A stretch of 58,885 nucleotides of DNA from an uncultured Neglectibacter sp. (GTDB lineage: Bacteria > Bacillota > Clostridia > Oscillospirales > Acutalibacteraceae): assembly GCA_947647615.1 (NCBI GenBank), contig CANSKS010000011.1, positions 1-58,885 of the forward strand, in the 5' to 3' direction. The position numbers were made by a program, and so were the translations under genes. Of this stretch, positions 18,478-26,805 are shown piece after piece (the stretch's first letter is position 1; each line of letters begins with the position of its first letter). The notes below the pieces were generated by a model that did not search any database, was not told the origin of the DNA, and saw only the letters and a program-made list of their open reading frames with translations.

Positions 18478-18542
18478 TTTGACTTTCTTTGACTTTTATT
18501 ATAATTGATTTTCCTGTTCCGTCAAGGTCAAAGAAAGTCAAT
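18478..18542 (-). promoter_or_regulatory. ctsR operon promoter flanked by two CtsR operators
   Basis: On the minus strand a sigma-A promoter (TTGACG 18520-18525, 16-bp spacer, TATAAT 18498-18503) lies between two CtsR heptad pairs. Box 1 at 18478-18494 reads AGTCAAA-GAA-AGTCAAA, a perfect match to the (A/G)GTCAAANAN(A/G)GTCAAA consensus, and covers the start region. Box 2 at 18526-18542, on the plus strand, reads GGTCAAA-GAA-AGTCAAT with one mismatch. Confidence 0.92.
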
Positions 18543-18639
18543 TTTTTAAATTTGATTCTTTAGAAACTCCTTTTATCTCGTGTATTCTCTTTTTTTCTCT
18601 TCTTTTTAAATAATTTTCTTTTTTTACTGCTTTGCCGGA

Positions 18640-18666
18640 ACCTTTTTCCCGCTCTGCCATAAGATA
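18640..18666 (+). promoter_or_regulatory. Sigma-K-like promoter for the Cys-rich gene
   Basis: AC (18640-18641), 16 bp, then CATAAGATA (18658-18666) fits the AC-N16/17-CATANNNTA pattern known for Bacillus sigma-K, the late mother-cell factor. The SD of the next gene begins 12 bp later. The match is short and could occur by chance. Confidence 0.45.
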
Positions 18667-18693
18667 GAGTGTAAACGAAAGGAGGCGTGCTTC

Positions 18694-18825
18694 ATGTGTA
18701 ATGGAGGTTGCTCTTGGATCATTATCCTCGTTCTCATCCTTCTGTGCTGCTGCGGCAACGGGTTCGGCGGTTTCAACAACAATAGCGATTGCGGCAATGG
18801 CTGCGGCTGTGGCTGCGGCTGCTAA
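18694..18825 (+). CDS. 43-residue Cys/Gly-rich small protein (spore-coat-like)
   Basis: The gene has AAAGGAGG (18678-18685) eight bases before an ATG and codes for 43 residues: MCNGGCSW, a hydrophobic run of nine (residues 9-17), CCC, then a Gly/Asn linker and a (GC)n tail. Ten residues are Cys and 12 Gly. It resembles short clostridial proteins that databases label chorion class high-cysteine HCB protein 13; that is recollection, and their role is unproven. A sigma-K-like promoter and a strong terminator frame it, arguing for a real, single-gene transcript. It is one of only three plus-strand genes here. A spore coat or crust component, cross-linked by disulfides, is a reasonable guess. Confidence 0.75.
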   Translation: MCNGGCSWIIILVLILLCCCGNGFGGFNNNSDCGNGCGCGCGC

Positions 18826-18882
18826 GCCACAAGGAAGAATGAACGGTAAGGCACAGGCACGGAACTTTTAAACCGGCCGCAA

Positions 18883-18937
18883 AAGGCGGCGCCGCTTCCT
18901 TTTGGAAGACGGCGCCGCCTTACTGCTTTTTCTTTTA
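18883..18937 (+). terminator. Terminator of the Cys-rich gene
   Basis: AAGGCGGCGCCG (18883-18894) pairs with CGGCGCCGCCTT (18910-18921), with an inner CTTCC/GGAAG stem, and is followed on the plus strand by a T-rich run. It also faces the TSCPD gene end at 18985 and may serve both directions in part. Confidence 0.85.
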
Positions 18938-18984
18938 TTCCGGGCTTTTCCGGCTACGCCTTGTAAAAGGAGCAGCCCTCTTTC

Positions 18985-19233
18985 TCAGTTTTCCAGAGCC
19001 TGAGCCAAAGCTAAGGCCAACTGGTCCGGGCAGGAGGTGGGCTTCATGCCGCAGCGGATCCCTTTGCAGCGGGCAATGTAATCCTTCACCTTCATCCCCT
19101 TGGCCAAGGCGGCCACCCCCTGGGTGTTGCCGCTGCATCCGCCGGTGAATTCCACTTGCTGGATCACGCCGTCCTCTATTACCACATGAATATTCTTGGA
19201 GCATACGCCCCGAGGGGTATAGTTGATCTCCAT
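18985..19233 (-). CDS. TSCPD domain protein (TIGR03905-like)
   Basis: An 82-residue protein that is essentially one TSCPD domain, the small Cys-bearing domain also found at the C-terminus of vitamin B12-dependent ribonucleotide reductase. The TSCPD signature itself reads TSCPDQLALAL, and the front part YTPRGVCSKNIHVVIEDG and GGCSGNTQGVAAL are typical for the stand-alone family in clostridia. Four conserved Cys suggest metal or redox function; no reaction is known. The ATG chosen has GGAAGG upstream; a seven-codon longer frame is less likely. Confidence 0.85.
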   Translation of the reverse strand: MEINYTPRGVCSKNIHVVIEDGVIQQVEFTGGCSGNTQGVAALAKGMKVKDYIARCKGIRCGMKPTSCPDQLALALAQALEN

Positions 19234-19277
19234 TTTAACAACCTTCCTTTGCATATAAATTTTTGTTCTGCCGAAGC

Positions 19278-20069
19278 CTAAGAAACCTCTTCCAAAGGCC
19301 GTTTTAACAGCCTTTCCGGGTAAAAACGCCTGGCGGATGCGTTAAACAGGACAATGGCCGCCACCCAAAGCCCCAAAGAAATCCCCAATAAAACCAAAGC
19401 GTTGAGCTTGATCCACCCGGCAAACTGCGCCAAGAAAAGCGTCAAAAACGGCAGCAGCAAATAGCCCACCAGCTGCAGCCCCTCCCCCACGCTGTGTACT
19501 CTGGTAACCACCAAGCTCACAAAGGAAACCGAAAAGAAGGAAAGGGCAGGCATCAACAGCACCACCAGGACAAGCCAATTCCAGTCCAGGAAAAAAGGCG
19601 CCTCCAAAACCAAACCGGCCACGGAAACCGTAAGGGCAAAGACCAGGAAAGAAACGGCCGAAATTAGAATAGAAAGCAGGCTGCAGCCCGACACCTTGGA
19701 ATTGTAAATAGATTTGGGATTCATGCTGGAAAGCAGGGCCGTTTCCAGCGTGCCGTTCTCTTTTTCTCCCAAAAAGGCTAAAGAGGCCGAGGCCACCGAG
19801 CAAATCACCGGCACGCTTAAGAACAGCATGGGACAAAGCAAGGAAGTGAAGGCGGCGAACCAGGCCTGCCGGTAATTCAACGCCTGGGCGGCTTCCCCCA
19901 GCAACGTCAAAATAGCTACCGGAACCTTGTTTCCGGTCCCGGCGGGCAGCAGGGCAATCACCAGCGAATAGGTCAAAGGAATGACCATCAAAAGAGCCAC
20001 CGGGACAAGCATCAACAAAGCCCGAATCCCTTTTCGCTGCCAAATAGCCCCCAAATCTTTTTTTACCAT
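19278..20069 (-). CDS. ABC transporter permease (ABC-2 type)
   Basis: A 263-residue membrane protein with about six hydrophobic helices, beginning LGAIWQRKGIRALLMLVPVALLMVIPL and carrying the ABC-2 feature FLGEKENGTLETALLSSMN, the signature of export permeases that follow a cytosolic loop. The start is placed at ATG 20069, since the longer frame to 20213 overlaps the ATPase gene by more than 100 bp and reads as low-complexity. It follows the ATPase by 25 bp and must pair with it. The cargo is not shown; ABC-2 systems often export antibiotics, lipids or peptides. Confidence 0.85.
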   Translation of the reverse strand: MVKKDLGAIWQRKGIRALLMLVPVALLMVIPLTYSLVIALLPAGTGNKVPVAILTLLGEAAQALNYRQAWFAAFTSLLCPMLFLSVPVICSVASASLAFLGEKENGTLETALLSSMNPKSIYNSKVSGCSLLSILISAVSFLVFALTVSVAGLVLEAPFFLDWNWLVLVVLLMPALSFFSVSFVSLVVTRVHSVGEGLQLVGYLLLPFLTLFLAQFAGWIKLNALVLLGISLGLWVAAIVLFNASARRFYPERLLKRPLEEVS

Positions 20070-20094
20070 GAGAATTTCCGCCGAGGTAAAAAAC

Positions 20095-21129
20095 TTAGTT
20101 ATGCTGAACTTCTGACTCTTGCTCTGGGGTGGGCTCGGAGTCTGCCGCCGTCTGGGAGACGGCGTCTGCTCCCTGGCCCTGTGGGCCGCCTGGGACTGTA
20201 TTCTCCGTTCCATCTTCCGCTTCCTCCCTTCTCAAACCTGTGGCCAGGTATTGCCGGTAGATCTCCCAAAGGGTGGGCTGCAGCACCTTTGCCTCGCAAA
20301 TTTTCGCGCCCTTAGCCACCGCCTGGGAAATGAGCTCCGGCATTTCCTGTTCCGAAGAGATCTCTTTTTGCCAGGAGCCCTCTTCAAAAACAAAATTTTC
20401 CGGCACCGGACTTTCCGGCAGGAAGCGCAAAACCGCTTTATATTTTAAGCCCACCGCTTTTCTCAAAGACTCCAAGTCTCCCCTGGCTGCCAAGGCCCCT
20501 TCCCGCAAAATGGCGAACCTGTGGCAAATGCGCTGGGCGTAAAAGGGATTCTGAGTACAAAGGAGCACCGTCATGCCCTCTTCCTCTTCCAGCTCCCACA
20601 AAAGGGAGCGAATGGCTTCGGTGGCCTCGTGATCCATGCCCTCAGCCAGGTCGTCCATCAAAAGAAGCTTTGGCCGGTGCATCAGTGCCCTGGCCAAAGA
20701 GGCCCGGCGGGCCACGCTGGTGGAAAGCTTGTCTGCCGGCACATCCCGGCCCTCGAAAATATCCAGCTTATGCATCAAAAAGGAAGCCCTGTCCAAAGCG
20801 TCACTGGCGCTTATCCCGTTTAAGCCTGCGAAAAACGACAAATTGGCGGACAAGGTCATATGCCCGTACAGCCGGGCGGTGTCCAGCACCACGCCGGTAA
20901 CCGTGTGCAGCCTGCCGCTTTCCACAGAAGGGGAATAGCCCATCACCGTACATTCCCCTCGGGTGGGCTTGCACAAACCGGAAAGCAGCCGCAATAACGT
21001 AGTTTTTCCACAGCCCCGTTCCCCTATGCAGCCGAATATTTCCCCCTGGGGCACCTGCAGGTTCAGCCCGTTAAGCCCAAGGCAGTTTTCGTACTGCTTT
21101 GTCAAGTCATAAGCCAAAATGGCATCCAT
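20095..21129 (-). CDS. ABC transporter ATP-binding protein, degenerate motifs
   Basis: A 344-residue protein with an ABC ATPase at residues 1-220 and a C-terminal extension ending in a Gln/Glu/Pro-rich tail. The Walker A is GERGCGKT, normal in its GKT. Other motifs deviate: the signature is LSTSV instead of LSGGQ, the Walker B end is LLLMDD where most have DE, and the switch His is a Gln (VLLCTQN). Such changes usually lower hydrolysis. GGGAG lies 12 bases before the ATG used; a GTG three codons earlier is too close to it. It pairs with the permease 25 bp downstream. Confidence 0.85.
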   Translation of the reverse strand: MDAILAYDLTKQYENCLGLNGLNLQVPQGEIFGCIGERGCGKTTLLRLLSGLCKPTRGECTVMGYSPSVESGRLHTVTGVVLDTARLYGHMTLSANLSFFAGLNGISASDALDRASFLMHKLDIFEGRDVPADKLSTSVARRASLARALMHRPKLLLMDDLAEGMDHEATEAIRSLLWELEEEEGMTVLLCTQNPFYAQRICHRFAILREGALAARGDLESLRKAVGLKYKAVLRFLPESPVPENFVFEEGSWQKEISSEQEMPELISQAVAKGAKICEAKVLQPTLWEIYRQYLATGLRREEAEDGTENTVPGGPQGQGADAVSQTAADSEPTPEQESEVQHN

Positions 21130-21186
21130 GAAGAGCACCAGCTCCCTTTCCCAAATACGTTATCCCAAAACCAGAGGCAAGCCCTT

Positions 21187-21777
21187 TTAGGCCTTTCGCA
21201 CCTCCGAAGTGCCGTGCTCCCGCAAATAAGTGGCCTCCAAGTCGGCCAAATGAAGCTTTACGGCCAGCGGGTATTTATCGTAGGCGGAGCTTATGGCAAA
21301 GCTCCCGCCTTTCACCGACTCGTCGAAGCCGCCCATGTGCCAGCGGACAGCCATGGCCTCGGCAGGCTTTAAACGCAGGAACCGTTCGATTAGATAGACC
21401 GATTTTTCCCCGTGTCCATAGGGGAAAGCGTCTTCCACCGAATAGTAGGGCTTCTTTTCCCAGGCGCCGGTCTCCTCGTTTTTTACGTTCCGGGTGGAGG
21501 TTTTATAGAACTGCGCTTTGCAAATATCGTGGAGCAGGGCGCAAAGGGCAAAGCTTTCCTCGCTGTCGCCTTCCTCGAAATACCGTTCCCGCAGCACCCG
21601 GTACACATTCAGGCTGTGCATTACCAGGCCGTATTCACAGGCACAATGGAATTTCGTACTGGCCGGGGCGGTGAAAAAATCGGTAGTCTTCAGCCAGGCC
21701 AAAAGCCGGTCACTGCCTTCCCGATGTACCTGCCTTTCAAAAATTTCGCAAAACTCTTCCCGATATTGGTTCTCCAT
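21187..21777 (-). CDS. HD-domain phosphohydrolase-like protein
   Basis: A 196-residue protein with the HD pattern of metal-dependent phosphohydrolases: a histidine in GLVMHSLNVYRVL, the doublet in ALLHDICKAQFY near residue 84, and later histidines in YGHGEKSVYL and VRWHMGG. These give a plausible metal site, so the enzyme may be active on nucleotides or a phosphoester; the substrate is unknown. It has its own promoter (21866-21894). The SD GGAGG is 13 bases from the ATG, rather far. Confidence 0.85.
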   Translation of the reverse strand: MENQYREEFCEIFERQVHREGSDRLLAWLKTTDFFTAPASTKFHCACEYGLVMHSLNVYRVLRERYFEEGDSEESFALCALLHDICKAQFYKTSTRNVKNEETGAWEKKPYYSVEDAFPYGHGEKSVYLIERFLRLKPAEAMAVRWHMGGFDESVKGGSFAISSAYDKYPLAVKLHLADLEATYLREHGTSEVRKA

Positions 21778-21865
21778 AATAACGGCAGTTCCTCCCTTTC
21801 CCGGTCCAAAGCTTTCTTCGGGCTTTTCCTTCGAAAAATGTCGTTTTTTGCTCTTCTATTCCCCT

Positions 21866-21894
21866 ATGATACCACAAACGGCCTGCGGTTTCAA
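21866..21894 (-). promoter_or_regulatory. Sigma-A promoter of the HD gene
   Basis: TTGAAA (21889-21894), 17-bp spacer, TATCAT (21866-21871) on the minus strand, about 90 bp before the HD gene. It may also feed the ABC pair downstream. Confidence 0.75.
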
Positions 21895-21914
21895 ATAAAA
21901 TCCAAAACATCCCG

Positions 21915-21956
21915 AAAAAAGCCGGCCGCTCTCCCCTTTCGGAGAGAGTGGCCGGC
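21915..21956 (-). terminator. Terminator of the M18 aminopeptidase gene
   Basis: GCCGGCCGCTCTC (from 21921) pairs with GAGAGTGGCCGGC (to 21956), followed on the minus strand by TTTTTTCGGG. It is 19 bp after the stop codon. Confidence 0.92.
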
Positions 21957-21974
21957 AGTTTTCCGGGCTTCCCT

Positions 21975-23393
21975 TTATTCTACCCGGGTTTCAAAATAAG
22001 CTTTAAAGGCCTTGTAGGCCATGTAGACATCCAGCTTGGAAACCACCTCGAAGGGGGCATGCATGGAAAGCACCGGCACGCCTACATCGATCACCTCGGC
22101 GTTCAGCCGGGAAACCTCCAAGGCCACAGTACCGCCGCCGCCCTGGTCCACCTTGCCCAGCTCGCCGATTTGCCAAAGGACATTGTGCGCCTGGAACACC
22201 CGACGCACCCAACCTAAGAATTCCGCGGAAGCGTCGTTGCTGCCGCCCTTGCCCCGGGAGCCGGTATACTTGGAAACGCCCACCCCGTGGTTGATAAAGG
22301 TAGAATTGTTGGCCTCATAGGCAGAAGCGTAGTTGGGGTCGAAGGCCGCGGTGACGTCGGCGGAAAGGCAGTTGGACATGGAGAGCACATGGCGGGCTTC
22401 CAGGCCGTCCTGGGCGGCTAGATCTGCCACAAAATAACGCAGGTACTCCGAAGCCAGGCCCGTGTTCCCAATGCTTCCTACTTCTTCCTTATCGGCCAGC
22501 ACAGTGACCACCGTGCGTTCCGGCAGCTCGCAGTCGCAAATGGCGCGCAGGGCCGGGTATGCGCACACCCGGTCGTCGTGGCCGTAGGCGCCGATCAAGC
22601 TGTGGTCAAAGCCAATATCGGTGGCCTGGAAAGCGGGAACAAATTCGATTTCTGCCGAAATCAGATCTTCCTCCACAATACCGAACTGTTCATGCAAAAG
22701 CCTCATCACGTTGAGCTTGAAGAGCTTTTCCCCTTTTTCGTCCCCAACAGGCAGGCTGCCCACCAGAATGTTCAGGTCTTCTCCGGTAAAAGCCTCGCCC
22801 AGCTTTTTCCCCATCTGGTCCTTTCCAAGGTGGGGCAGAATATCGGTGATGCAAAACTGGGGGTCACCCGGCTTTTCCCCCACGTTCACGGTGATCTCCG
22901 TGCCGTCCCGGCGCACGATCTTGCCGTGCATGGAAAGGGGAATGGCTGTCCACTGGTATTTTTTAATGCCGCCATAGTAGTGGGTCTTTAGAAGGGCCAT
23001 TTCGTTGGCCTCGTAAAGAGGGATGGGCTTTAAGTCCACCCGGGGGCTGTCGATGTGGGCGGCGGCAATGCGCACGCCCTTTTTCGTGCCCTCTCTGCCA
23101 ATTACGGCCAGGCAAATGGCCTTTCCCCGGTTGTTGTAATAGACCTTATCTCCGGCCTTATACTTTTTTTGAGGGTCAAAGGCGGTAAAACCGGCCTTTT
23201 CCGCAGCCTCCACCGCATAGGAAACCGTCTCCCGCTCGGTTTTGGAGCAGTTCAAAAAAGCCTTGTAGCCCTCGCCAAATGTATTCGCCTTAGAGAGCTC
23301 TTCTTCTCCGGCCTTTACCGCGCCGTGGGTATCGTCGTTCAAAAGCTTTTTGGCAAGCTCCTTTATCTCGTTCTTTTCCTCTTTTTCCGCCAT
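21975..23393 (-). CDS. M18 family aminopeptidase
   Basis: A 472-residue zinc aminopeptidase of the aspartyl-aminopeptidase family (peptidase M18), which trims N-terminal residues from peptides in the cytoplasm. The di-zinc motifs are visible: RIAAAHIDSPRVDLKP (His and Asp), VLADKEEVGSIGNTG (catalytic Glu pair), and MSNCLSADVTAAFDPNY; the C-terminal NHGVGVSKYTGSRGKGGSNDA is also typical. It matches the clostridial length of about 465-475. A promoter of its own lies at 23459-23487, and AGGAGG precedes the ATG. Confidence 0.93.
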   Translation of the reverse strand: MAEKEEKNEIKELAKKLLNDDTHGAVKAGEEELSKANTFGEGYKAFLNCSKTERETVSYAVEAAEKAGFTAFDPQKKYKAGDKVYYNNRGKAICLAVIGREGTKKGVRIAAAHIDSPRVDLKPIPLYEANEMALLKTHYYGGIKKYQWTAIPLSMHGKIVRRDGTEITVNVGEKPGDPQFCITDILPHLGKDQMGKKLGEAFTGEDLNILVGSLPVGDEKGEKLFKLNVMRLLHEQFGIVEEDLISAEIEFVPAFQATDIGFDHSLIGAYGHDDRVCAYPALRAICDCELPERTVVTVLADKEEVGSIGNTGLASEYLRYFVADLAAQDGLEARHVLSMSNCLSADVTAAFDPNYASAYEANNSTFINHGVGVSKYTGSRGKGGSNDASAEFLGWVRRVFQAHNVLWQIGELGKVDQGGGGTVALEVSRLNAEVIDVGVPVLSMHAPFEVVSKLDVYMAYKAFKAYFETRVE

Positions 23394-23458
23394 GGTTACT
23401 TCCTCCTGTAATCTTGTTCCAAAATTCAGCAGGCCCCCTTCCCGGGAACCCTTTCTTA

Positions 23459-23487
23459 ACTCTACCGCGGTTTTCCAAAAAAGTCAA
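23459..23487 (-). promoter_or_regulatory. Sigma-A promoter of the M18 gene
   Basis: TTGACT (23482-23487), 17-bp spacer, TAGAGT (23459-23464) on the minus strand; its -35 overlaps the stop of the transglycosylase gene. Confidence 0.8.
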
Positions 23488-24068
23488 GGGACCGCCTGCT
23501 CTTCTTCCCCGTATACCGCCCCATACCTTTCGTAGGTCTCCTTTACCCGTTTCAAATAGGCAGCCGTTTCCGGATAAGGGATGGCATCCAGGGTTTTGCC
23601 GTCGGAAGAATAATCGACGTTTTGCAGCCAGCCATCTACGTTTCCCATACCGGCATTATAAGCAGCCAGGGCCACTTCCAGGCTTTCGTAATGGTTCAGC
23701 AGCAGCCGCAGCAAAGCGCAGCCGCAGTGGACGTTATCGGCCGGGTCAAGAATATTTTCCCCGCCGTTTTCCGGCGGATGCAGCGAGGCGATCCAATGAA
23801 AGGTGGTCTCTGTCAGCTGCATTAACCCATGGGCGCCGGCCCGGGATTTCGCCTGCTGGTCAAAGCCGCTTTCCGCCCGCATGACGGCATAAACCAGGTT
23901 CTCCGGCAGCTGGAATTCCGCCGCCTCTCTGCGAACCAGTTCTTGGTAGGGTTTCGGGTACAGCCAGCGCATCCCCTGGTCTACCAGCCGGGGACCAAAA
24001 AGCAAGAGCCCCAAAGCCGCCAGAAATACAACTAGCACCGCCGCCACATGGCTTTTTTGTTTTCCCAT
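23484..24068 (-). CDS. Membrane-anchored lytic transglycosylase
   Basis: A 194-residue SLT-type enzyme that cleaves peptidoglycan to 1,6-anhydro ends. A single hydrophobic segment at residues 7-24 serves as uncleaved anchor, followed by the catalytic domain with the essential Glu66 in VMRAESGF, the motif GAHGLMQL and the Ala-Tyr-Asn motif LAAYNAGMGNVDGWL. It abuts the sua5::coaE gene (TGA directly followed by its ATG). Such a transglycosylase directly behind coaE is common in clostridia. Confidence 0.92.
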   Translation of the reverse strand: MGKQKSHVAAVLVVFLAALGLLLFGPRLVDQGMRWLYPKPYQELVRREAAEFQLPENLVYAVMRAESGFDQQAKSRAGAHGLMQLTETTFHWIASLHPPENGGENILDPADNVHCGCALLRLLLNHYESLEVALAAYNAGMGNVDGWLQNVDYSSDGKTLDAIPYPETAAYLKRVKETYERYGAVYGEEEQAVP

Positions 24069-25673
24069 TCAGTCTTCTCCTTGCAATTCGCGGAAAATTT
24101 CCTGGATCTGTCCGGAAAGGGAGCTCTCCCTGCTGTTTTCGATCACGTAATCTGCCCGGCTTAGGTAAAATTCTCCCTCCGGCTGGGCCGAAAGCCGCAG
24201 CGCCGCCTGCTCCCGGGAAAGGCCATCCCGTTTTATAATGCGTGCGGCCCGTACCTCCCTTGGGGCGTCTACCGAAATAACCCTCCGGCACATCCGGTCA
24301 AGGCCCGATTCAAACAGCGTGGGCGCATCCAACAAGACAATTTGCCTGTCCGCCTCCGCCTGGATTTCTTCCCGCACCCTGCGAAGGATCCGGGGAAAAG
24401 TAATCTGGTTCAAAAGCTCCCGGCCTTCCGGTGTGGCAAAGGCCCGGTCCGCCAAAAGCTTCCGGTTCAGCATCCCTTCTGCCACCACATCGCCGCCAAA
24501 GGCCTGGGCCAGCTCCCGGAGGCAGGCCTCGTCATATACCTGCGGGCTTCGGGTGAGCTTATCGCAATCGAGGTACCCCCAGCCCAGCTTTTGGAACTCC
24601 CGTCCCACCGTGCTTTTTCCCGCTCCGCTGGGGCCTGTGAGGCCTACTAAAAGGGGGCTCCCCACCCGGATCACCTGAAACCCCGCCGCACGGATTAACC
24701 GGTTGTACACAGCCAGGCCCACGCCTCGCTTGGAGGGGCAGCGGGCAAAAACCTTTTTGGCTCCAAGGCCGTCCAGCTGGAGCAAGGCAGAAAACAACTT
24801 CCTGGCCTGCTCCTCCCTGTTGTACCGGCCGCCGTAGCTGAGGGCGGGAACCCGCAGCAAGGGCAGGTCCTCCTGGAAGCAAAGGGCATGGCAATCCTCC
24901 TGGGAGTTTACATAATTTACATATTCCTCAGAAGAAGCATCCACCAGGACCACCTCTGCCTTTGGGGAATAATGGCGGTATTTCATGCCGGGGGAGGCAG
25001 CCTTTTTCCCTTCCTCCAGCCGGTGGAGCACGGCGCTGTCTACCTCCACCCGGCCCAGCACCTGCCGCAGCTGTTCCACCGTGACGCCGCCGGGCCGCAG
25101 GACCCTGGGCACGCCTTCCGCCAAGGTGATTACGGTAGATTCCACCCCTACGGTACAGTCGCCGCCGTCCAAAAGGGCGTCTACCCTGCCGGAGAGGTCT
25201 TCCCGAACATGGGAAAATTTTGTAGGGCTGGGCCTGCCGGACAAATTGGCAGAAGGGGCCGCCAAAGGCACCCCCGCGCTGCGGATCACCGCCCGGGCCA
25301 CCGGGTGGGCGGGCAGGCGTACCGCCACCGTTTCCAGGCCGCCGCTCACAAGCGCCGGCACCAGACGGGACTTCTTTAAAATCATGGTAAGAGGCCCGGG
25401 CCAAAAAGCCTTGGCCAGCTTTTGGGCGCTTTCCGGAATTTCCAGCGCCAAGGGCCCCAGCTGGGAAACCTCCTCAATATGCACGATCAAGGGGTTATCG
25501 GAAGGCCTGCCCTTGGCCTCATAAATTTTCCTAACAGCCGCCGGGTCCAAGGCGTTGGCGGCCAGGCCGTACACGGTTTCTGTGGGAATGGCCACAAGGC
25601 CCCCGGCCCGTAAAATTTCTCCGGCCCGAGCTACTTCATCTTTATGATCGCCCCGCAGCAATAATGTTTCCAT
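24069..25673 (-). CDS. Fused threonylcarbamoyl-AMP synthase and dephospho-CoA kinase
   Basis: One open frame of 534 residues joins two normally separate enzymes. Residues 1 to about 340 are a full Sua5/YwlC-type threonylcarbamoyladenylate synthase (AIPTETVYGLAANA, KGRPSDNPLIVH, APSANLSGRPSPT, plus the C-terminal Sua5 domain), the first step of t6A tRNA modification. From there a complete CoaE follows at once: P-loop GLTGPSGAGKST, YLDCDKLTR, and the ending DYVIENS; CoaE makes coenzyme A from dephospho-CoA. No stop, no linker. The ATG at 25673 is preferred over a GTG three codons earlier. It sits 19 bp after prfA; prfA-sua5 and coaE-transglycosylase are each familiar pairs, so the fusion may have arisen by loss of the intervening stop. 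Confidence 0.9.
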   Translation of the reverse strand: METLLLRGDHKDEVARAGEILRAGGLVAIPTETVYGLAANALDPAAVRKIYEAKGRPSDNPLIVHIEEVSQLGPLALEIPESAQKLAKAFWPGPLTMILKKSRLVPALVSGGLETVAVRLPAHPVARAVIRSAGVPLAAPSANLSGRPSPTKFSHVREDLSGRVDALLDGGDCTVGVESTVITLAEGVPRVLRPGGVTVEQLRQVLGRVEVDSAVLHRLEEGKKAASPGMKYRHYSPKAEVVLVDASSEEYVNYVNSQEDCHALCFQEDLPLLRVPALSYGGRYNREEQARKLFSALLQLDGLGAKKVFARCPSKRGVGLAVYNRLIRAAGFQVIRVGSPLLVGLTGPSGAGKSTVGREFQKLGWGYLDCDKLTRSPQVYDEACLRELAQAFGGDVVAEGMLNRKLLADRAFATPEGRELLNQITFPRILRRVREEIQAEADRQIVLLDAPTLFESGLDRMCRRVISVDAPREVRAARIIKRDGLSREQAALRLSAQPEGEFYLSRADYVIENSRESSLSGQIQEIFRELQGED

Positions 25674-25692
25674 GGTCACCACAGCCCTTCCC

Positions 25693-26757
25693 TCATTCCG
25701 CTTCCAGCCTGGCGGCCCGGTCGGCGGCGATCAGCGGGTCAATGACCTCATCCAGCCCGCCGTTTAAAATGGCCTCCAGGTGGTACAGCGTCAGGCCAAT
25801 GCGATGGTCGGTAACTCGGGTTTGAGGGTAATTGTAGGTGCGGATCCGCTCGGAACGGTCGCCGGTGCCTACCTGGCTCTTCCGCTCCTGGGCCACCTGG
25901 GCGCTGGCCTTGGCCTGTTCCCGGTCCAGCAGCCTTGCCCGCAGCACCTTCATGGCTTTATCCTTGTTTTTCAGCTGGCTTCTTTCGTCCTGGCACTCCA
26001 CCACCATACCGGTGGGCAGGTGGGTAATGCGAATAGCCGAAGAGGTCTTATTGATGTGCTGGCCTCCGGCTCCACTGGAACGGAAGGTGTCAATTTGCAA
26101 ATCCTTTGGGTCGATCTCCACTTCCACTTCCTCGGCCTCCGGCAGCACCGCCACCGTGGCCGTGGAGGTATGGATGCGGCCCTGGGCTTCTGTTTCCGGA
26201 ACCCGCTGCACCCGGTGAACGCCGCTTTCGTATTTCAGCCTGGAGTAGGCCCCTTCCCCATCCAGGAGGAAGCTCACTTCCTTAAAGCCTCCCAGCTCTG
26301 TTTCGTTCAGGCTTACCACCTCCGTTTTCCAGCCGTGTTTTTCCGCATACATGGTATACATGCGGTACAACACCGAGGCAAACAGAGCCGCCTCTTCCCC
26401 GCCCGCGCCGCCGCGGATTTCGACGATCACGTTTTTATCGTCGTTAGGGTCTTTAGGCAGCAATAGAATTTTTATCTCTTCTTCCAGCTTTGCCTGCCGC
26501 TCCGCGGCTTCCTTCCATTCCTCCTGGGCCAGCTCCTTTAGTTCTTTATCGGCAGTTTCCGCCAGCAAGGCCCTGGCTTCCTCTATCTCCTGTTCACAGC
26601 GGGTATACTGCCGGTAGGCCTCCACGATGGGAGCAATTTCTTTATGCTCCTTCATCAGGGCGGCATACAGGTCCCGGTCGGCCGTGCTTTCGGGATCGTA
26701 AAGCTTCAAATTCAATTCTTCATACCGGTGCTCAAACACCTTTAAATTTTCAAACAT
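25693..26757 (-). CDS. prfA: Peptide chain release factor 1
   Basis: A 354-residue RF1 that ends translation at UAA and UAG. The GGQ motif ([15 protein letters not shown]), where the Gln is methylated by PrmC, and the anticodon-tripeptide region ([19 protein letters not shown]) are intact. The length is standard. It follows the DUF951 gene by 48 bp and precedes sua5::coaE; prmC is not between them as in many other bacteria. GCAGGAAAGACT precedes the ATG. Confidence 0.97.
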   Translation of the reverse strand: MFENLKVFEHRYEELNLKLYDPESTADRDLYAALMKEHKEIAPIVEAYRQYTRCEQEIEEARALLAETADKELKELAQEEWKEAAERQAKLEEEIKILLLPKDPNDDKNVIVEIRGGAGGEEAALFASVLYRMYTMYAEKHGWKTEVVSLNETELGGFKEVSFLLDGEGAYSRLKYESGVHRVQRVPETEAQGRIHTSTATVAVLPEAEEVEVEIDPKDLQIDTFRSSGAGGQHINKTSSAIRITHLPTGMVVECQDERSQLKNKDKAMKVLRARLLDREQAKASAQVAQERKSQVGTGDRSERIRTYNYPQTRVTDHRIGLTLYHLEAILNGGLDEVIDPLIAADRAARLEAE

Positions 26758-26805
26758 AGTCTTTCCTGCCTTTTCTAAAAAATAATCCCTACTTTTCAGA
26801 AAAAG

